DNA from: Maricaulis maris MCS10
GTDB taxonomy: Bacteria > Pseudomonadota > Alphaproteobacteria > Caulobacterales > Maricaulaceae
Reading direction: 5' to 3'
Length of the DNA stretch: 64,000 nucleotides
Assembly (NCBI RefSeq): GCF_000014745.1
Contig: NC_008347.1
Location: 3,116,001 to 3,180,000 of the forward strand
Position 1 is the first letter of the stretch. Every line of letters starts with the position of its first letter. Made by a program: the position numbers and the translations under genes. The notes under the pieces were generated by a model. That model saw nothing but the letters and a program-made list of their open reading frames with translations. It ran no database searches and was not told the DNA's origin. This document shows positions 62,110 to 64,000 of this stretch, piece after piece.

Positions 62110-63675
62110 ATGTTCGACACACTCACAGAACGACTTGGCGGCGTCTTCGACAAGCTCACCGGACGCGGTGTTCTGTCGGAGAAGGATGTCGATGCGGCGC
62201 TGCGCGAAATCCGCGTCGCCCTGCTCGAAGCCGATGTCGCCCTGGATGTTGTGAAGGCTGCGACCAAGCAGATCCGTGAACGCGCCGTCGGTGAAGACGT
62301 GATCCGCGCCGTGTCGCCGGGCCAGCAAGTCATCAAGATCGTCCATGACGCGCTCGTCGACCTGCTGGGCGGGGAAGGCGAGCCGGTCGGCCTGTCGCTC
62401 GAGGGCGAACCGCCGATCGCCATCCTGATGGCCGGCCTGCAGGGCTCGGGCAAGACCACGACCTCGGCCAAGCTGGCCAAGCGCATCCAGGAAACACAGA
62501 AGAAGAAGGTCCTGCTGGCCTCGCTCGACACCCGTCGCCCGGCGGCGATGGAGCAGTTGCAGCAGCTGGCCGGACAGATCGACGTCGCCTTCCTGCCGAT
62601 CGTGCCAAACCAACGCGCCGTCGACATCGCAAAACGCGCGATGAATGCGGGTCGCCTGCAGGGCTTTGACGTCGTCATACTCGACACCGCCGGTCGCACC
62701 TCGATCGATGAAGAGATGATGGCCGAGGCGCATGATATCGCCCGCGTCACCAATCCGCGCGAGACCCTGCTGGTCGCCGATGCCCTGACCGGTCAGGACG
62801 CCGTCGAGACCGCCCGCCGCTTCCATGACCGCCTGCCGCTGACCGGCCTGGTCCTGACCCGGATGGATGGTGATGGCCGTGGCGGCGCTGCCCTTTCCAT
62901 GCGCCACGTCACCGGCCTGCCGATCAAATTCCTCGGTGTGTCGGAAAAACCCGACGGGCTCGACGCCTTCGACGCCAAGCGCGTCGCCGGCCGCATCCTC
63001 GGTCGCGGTGACATCATCTCGCTGGTCGAGAAGGCCGCGCAGAATGTCGACGAGGAAAAAGCCGCCCGCATGGCCAAGAAAATGGCCAAGGGCAAATTCG
63101 ATCTCGACGATTTGCGCGAACAGTTCAGCCAGCTCAAGACCATGGGCGGGCTTGGCGGGATCATGGGCATGCTGCCGGGCATGAACAAGAAGATGCAGGC
63201 CCAGGCGGCCGCTGCCGGCATGGACGACAAGATGCTGACCCGCCAGGAAGCCATCATCCTGTCGATGACCAAGCAGGAACGCGCCAAGCCGGAAATTCTG
63301 AAAGCCAGCCGCAAGAAGCGCATCGCCGCCGGTTCCGGCGTCCAGGTCGCGGACGTCAACAAGCTGATCAAGATGCACCGCCAGATGGCCGACATGATGA
63401 AGAAGGCCGCCAAGGGCGGCCGCGGCGGTCTCGCCGGCATGATGGGCGGTATGGGCGGCGGCATGCCACCAGGCATGGGCGGCCAGATGGGCGGCATGAA
63501 CCCGGCCGATATGGGCCGCGCCACACAAGACCTGCTCGGCGGCAAGGCGCCATCCGGCTCACAGCTGCCTGGCCTGGGCAATTCAAACACCAGCAAGCCT
63601 GCGAGCCTGCCGGGACTGGGTGGCGGCATGCCGCTCGGTCCGGACGGGTTGCCGCTCGGTCTGCCGAAGAAATAA
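62110..63675 (+). CDS. ffh: Signal recognition particle protein Ffh
   Basis: A 521-residue SRP GTPase that binds signal peptides of nascent membrane proteins with 4.5S RNA. The N domain starts MFDTLTERLG. G motifs: GLQGSGKTTTSAKL, DTAGRTSIDEEMM, TRMDGDGRGGAAL. The M domain follows, with the RNA-binding region rich in SxxGxGxx (RIAAGSGVQVADVNKLIK). The C-terminal ~80 residues are extended and very rich in Met and Gly (GGMGGGMPPGMGG). The ATG at 62110 follows GAGG. Partner of ftsY at 24979. Confidence 0.97.
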   Translation: MFDTLTERLGGVFDKLTGRGVLSEKDVDAALREIRVALLEADVALDVVKAATKQIRERAVGEDVIRAVSPGQQVIKIVHDALVDLLGGEGEPVGLSLEGEPPIAILMAGLQGSGKTTTSAKLAKRIQETQKKKVLLASLDTRRPAAMEQLQQLAGQIDVAFLPIVPNQRAVDIAKRAMNAGRLQGFDVVILDTAGRTSIDEEMMAEAHDIARVTNPRETLLVADALTGQDAVETARRFHDRLPLTGLVLTRMDGDGRGGAALSMRHVTGLPIKFLGVSEKPDGLDAFDAKRVAGRILGRGDIISLVEKAAQNVDEEKAARMAKKMAKGKFDLDDLREQFSQLKTMGGLGGIMGMLPGMNKKMQAQAAAAGMDDKMLTRQEAIILSMTKQERAKPEILKASRKKRIAAGSGVQVADVNKLIKMHRQMADMMKKAAKGGRGGLAGMMGGMGGGMPPGMGGQMGGMNPADMGRATQDLLGGKAPSGSQLPGLGNSNTSKPASLPGLGGGMPLGPDGLPLGLPKK

Positions 63676-63682
63676 CTGATAC

Positions 63683-64000
63683 ATGACTTTGACCCATCAC
63701 ATACGCGCTGACGAAGCCGACCTACTCAGGACATCTGTCGATGCTGAGGGCATGGTTTTGGCAAGAGCCGCATGTCATCACATCAAAGAGGGGTGGGTCG
63801 AAGCCGAAGCCGTTTGGATCATGCGCCGGGATCAGGCACCAGTATGCCTGACCGCAGAATGGTTCGAAACCGATTCCGGCGATCGCTATGGCGCTATCAG
63901 TGCAAAATTGGACGATGAGCCCGATGAATCTGCTGTCCAGGTTCGTGGTTGTGAAGCGTGGATTCACGACGTCGATATCCTGTCGGTTCACCACAACCAA
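63683..64000 (+). CDS. Partial ORF at right edge
   Basis: An open frame of 106 codons from an ATG seven bases after the ffh stop, running off the window with no stop. The protein begins MTLTHHIRADEADLLR and is acidic and soluble-looking, with Cys near residues 31 and 56. It reads better than the reverse-strand frame, but base composition is less GC-rich than its neighbours and the ribosome site is poor. No family recognised; rpsP often follows ffh, but this is not rpsP. Confidence 0.45.
   Translation, partial: MTLTHHIRADEADLLRTSVDAEGMVLARAACHHIKEGWVEAEAVWIMRRDQAPVCLTAEWFETDSGDRYGAISAKLDDEPDESAVQVRGCEAWIHDVDILSVHHNQ

Noticed and set aside
61972-63528. Long reverse-strand frame (518 codons) opposite ffh
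   Set aside because: His/Leu/Asp-rich shadow of a highly conserved plus-strand gene; no recognisable product.

Overview
The window reads as a chromosomal segment of a GC-rich, free-living, aerobic alphaproteobacterium. Pointers are the sdhCDAB order, an ActS/ActR (RegB/RegA) redox two-component pair beside a Sco/SenC protein, ccmABCDG, a ZapE-type ATPase, an ftsY-EamA-yciB block, and a CtrA-like TTAA-N7-TTAC element. The gene set resembles the stalked and dimorphic marine group (Maricaulis/Hyphomonas-like), but that is a judgement from gene content, not a measured match. About 60 protein genes are tightly packed. I see no rRNA, tRNA, CRISPR array, insertion sequence, prophage or plasmid feature. 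This is mostly core chromosome, so novelty lies in small genes, gene placement and regulatory sites.

Layout. 1-8 kb: TspO-like membrane protein, malate dehydrogenase, AraC-type regulator, O-methyltransferase, ZapE, a thioesterase/iron-alcohol-dehydrogenase operon and a STAS-like protein. 8-16 kb: methylmalonate-semialdehyde dehydrogenase, a 1105-residue serine-protease autotransporter, a lipoprotein with a Gly/Arg tail, ArsR, and a lysophospholipid-type acyltransferase. 16-20 kb: the succinate dehydrogenase operon with a DUF3052 gene inserted between sdhA and sdhB. 20-28 kb: SDR, DUF885 protein, mtaB-ftsY-EamA-yciB, and a MarR regulator with a histone-H1-like tail. 28-34 kb: ccmABCDG (ccmD is a 51-codon gene that is easily missed), divergent from aconitase. 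34-38.6 kb: DUF1223 protein, ActR/ActS, Sco and PHB depolymerase.

38.6-46.5 kb: an unknown secreted protein, a class A penicillin-binding protein, a cation/proton antiporter and a lipoprotein phosphodiesterase. 46.5-56 kb: cold-shock protein, VOC protein, asd, rarD, epoxide hydrolase, serine hydrolase, pyridoxal kinase, CitE-like lyase, ArsC and a GbsR regulator. 56-58.5 kb: an oxyR/ahpC/ahpD peroxide-defence module with a perfect 10-7-10 palindrome over the oxyR start codon. 58.5-64 kb: a probably leaderless small membrane protein, a dicarboxylate/amino-acid symporter with a palindrome on its promoter, small membrane proteins, ffh with a structured leader, and a partial ORF at the right edge.

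Functionally the window links central carbon metabolism (mdh, sdh, acnA, mmsA, dicarboxylate uptake), respiratory electron transfer (ccm, Sco, ActSR), the SRP targeting pair (ftsY and ffh, about 37 kb apart), cell-wall synthesis and oxidative defence. No clear multi-gene novel system is present. The best candidates for undescribed biology are the DUF3052 protein inside the sdh operon, the H1-tailed MarR protein, and the regulatory architecture at 57.1 kb and 58.5-58.95 kb.
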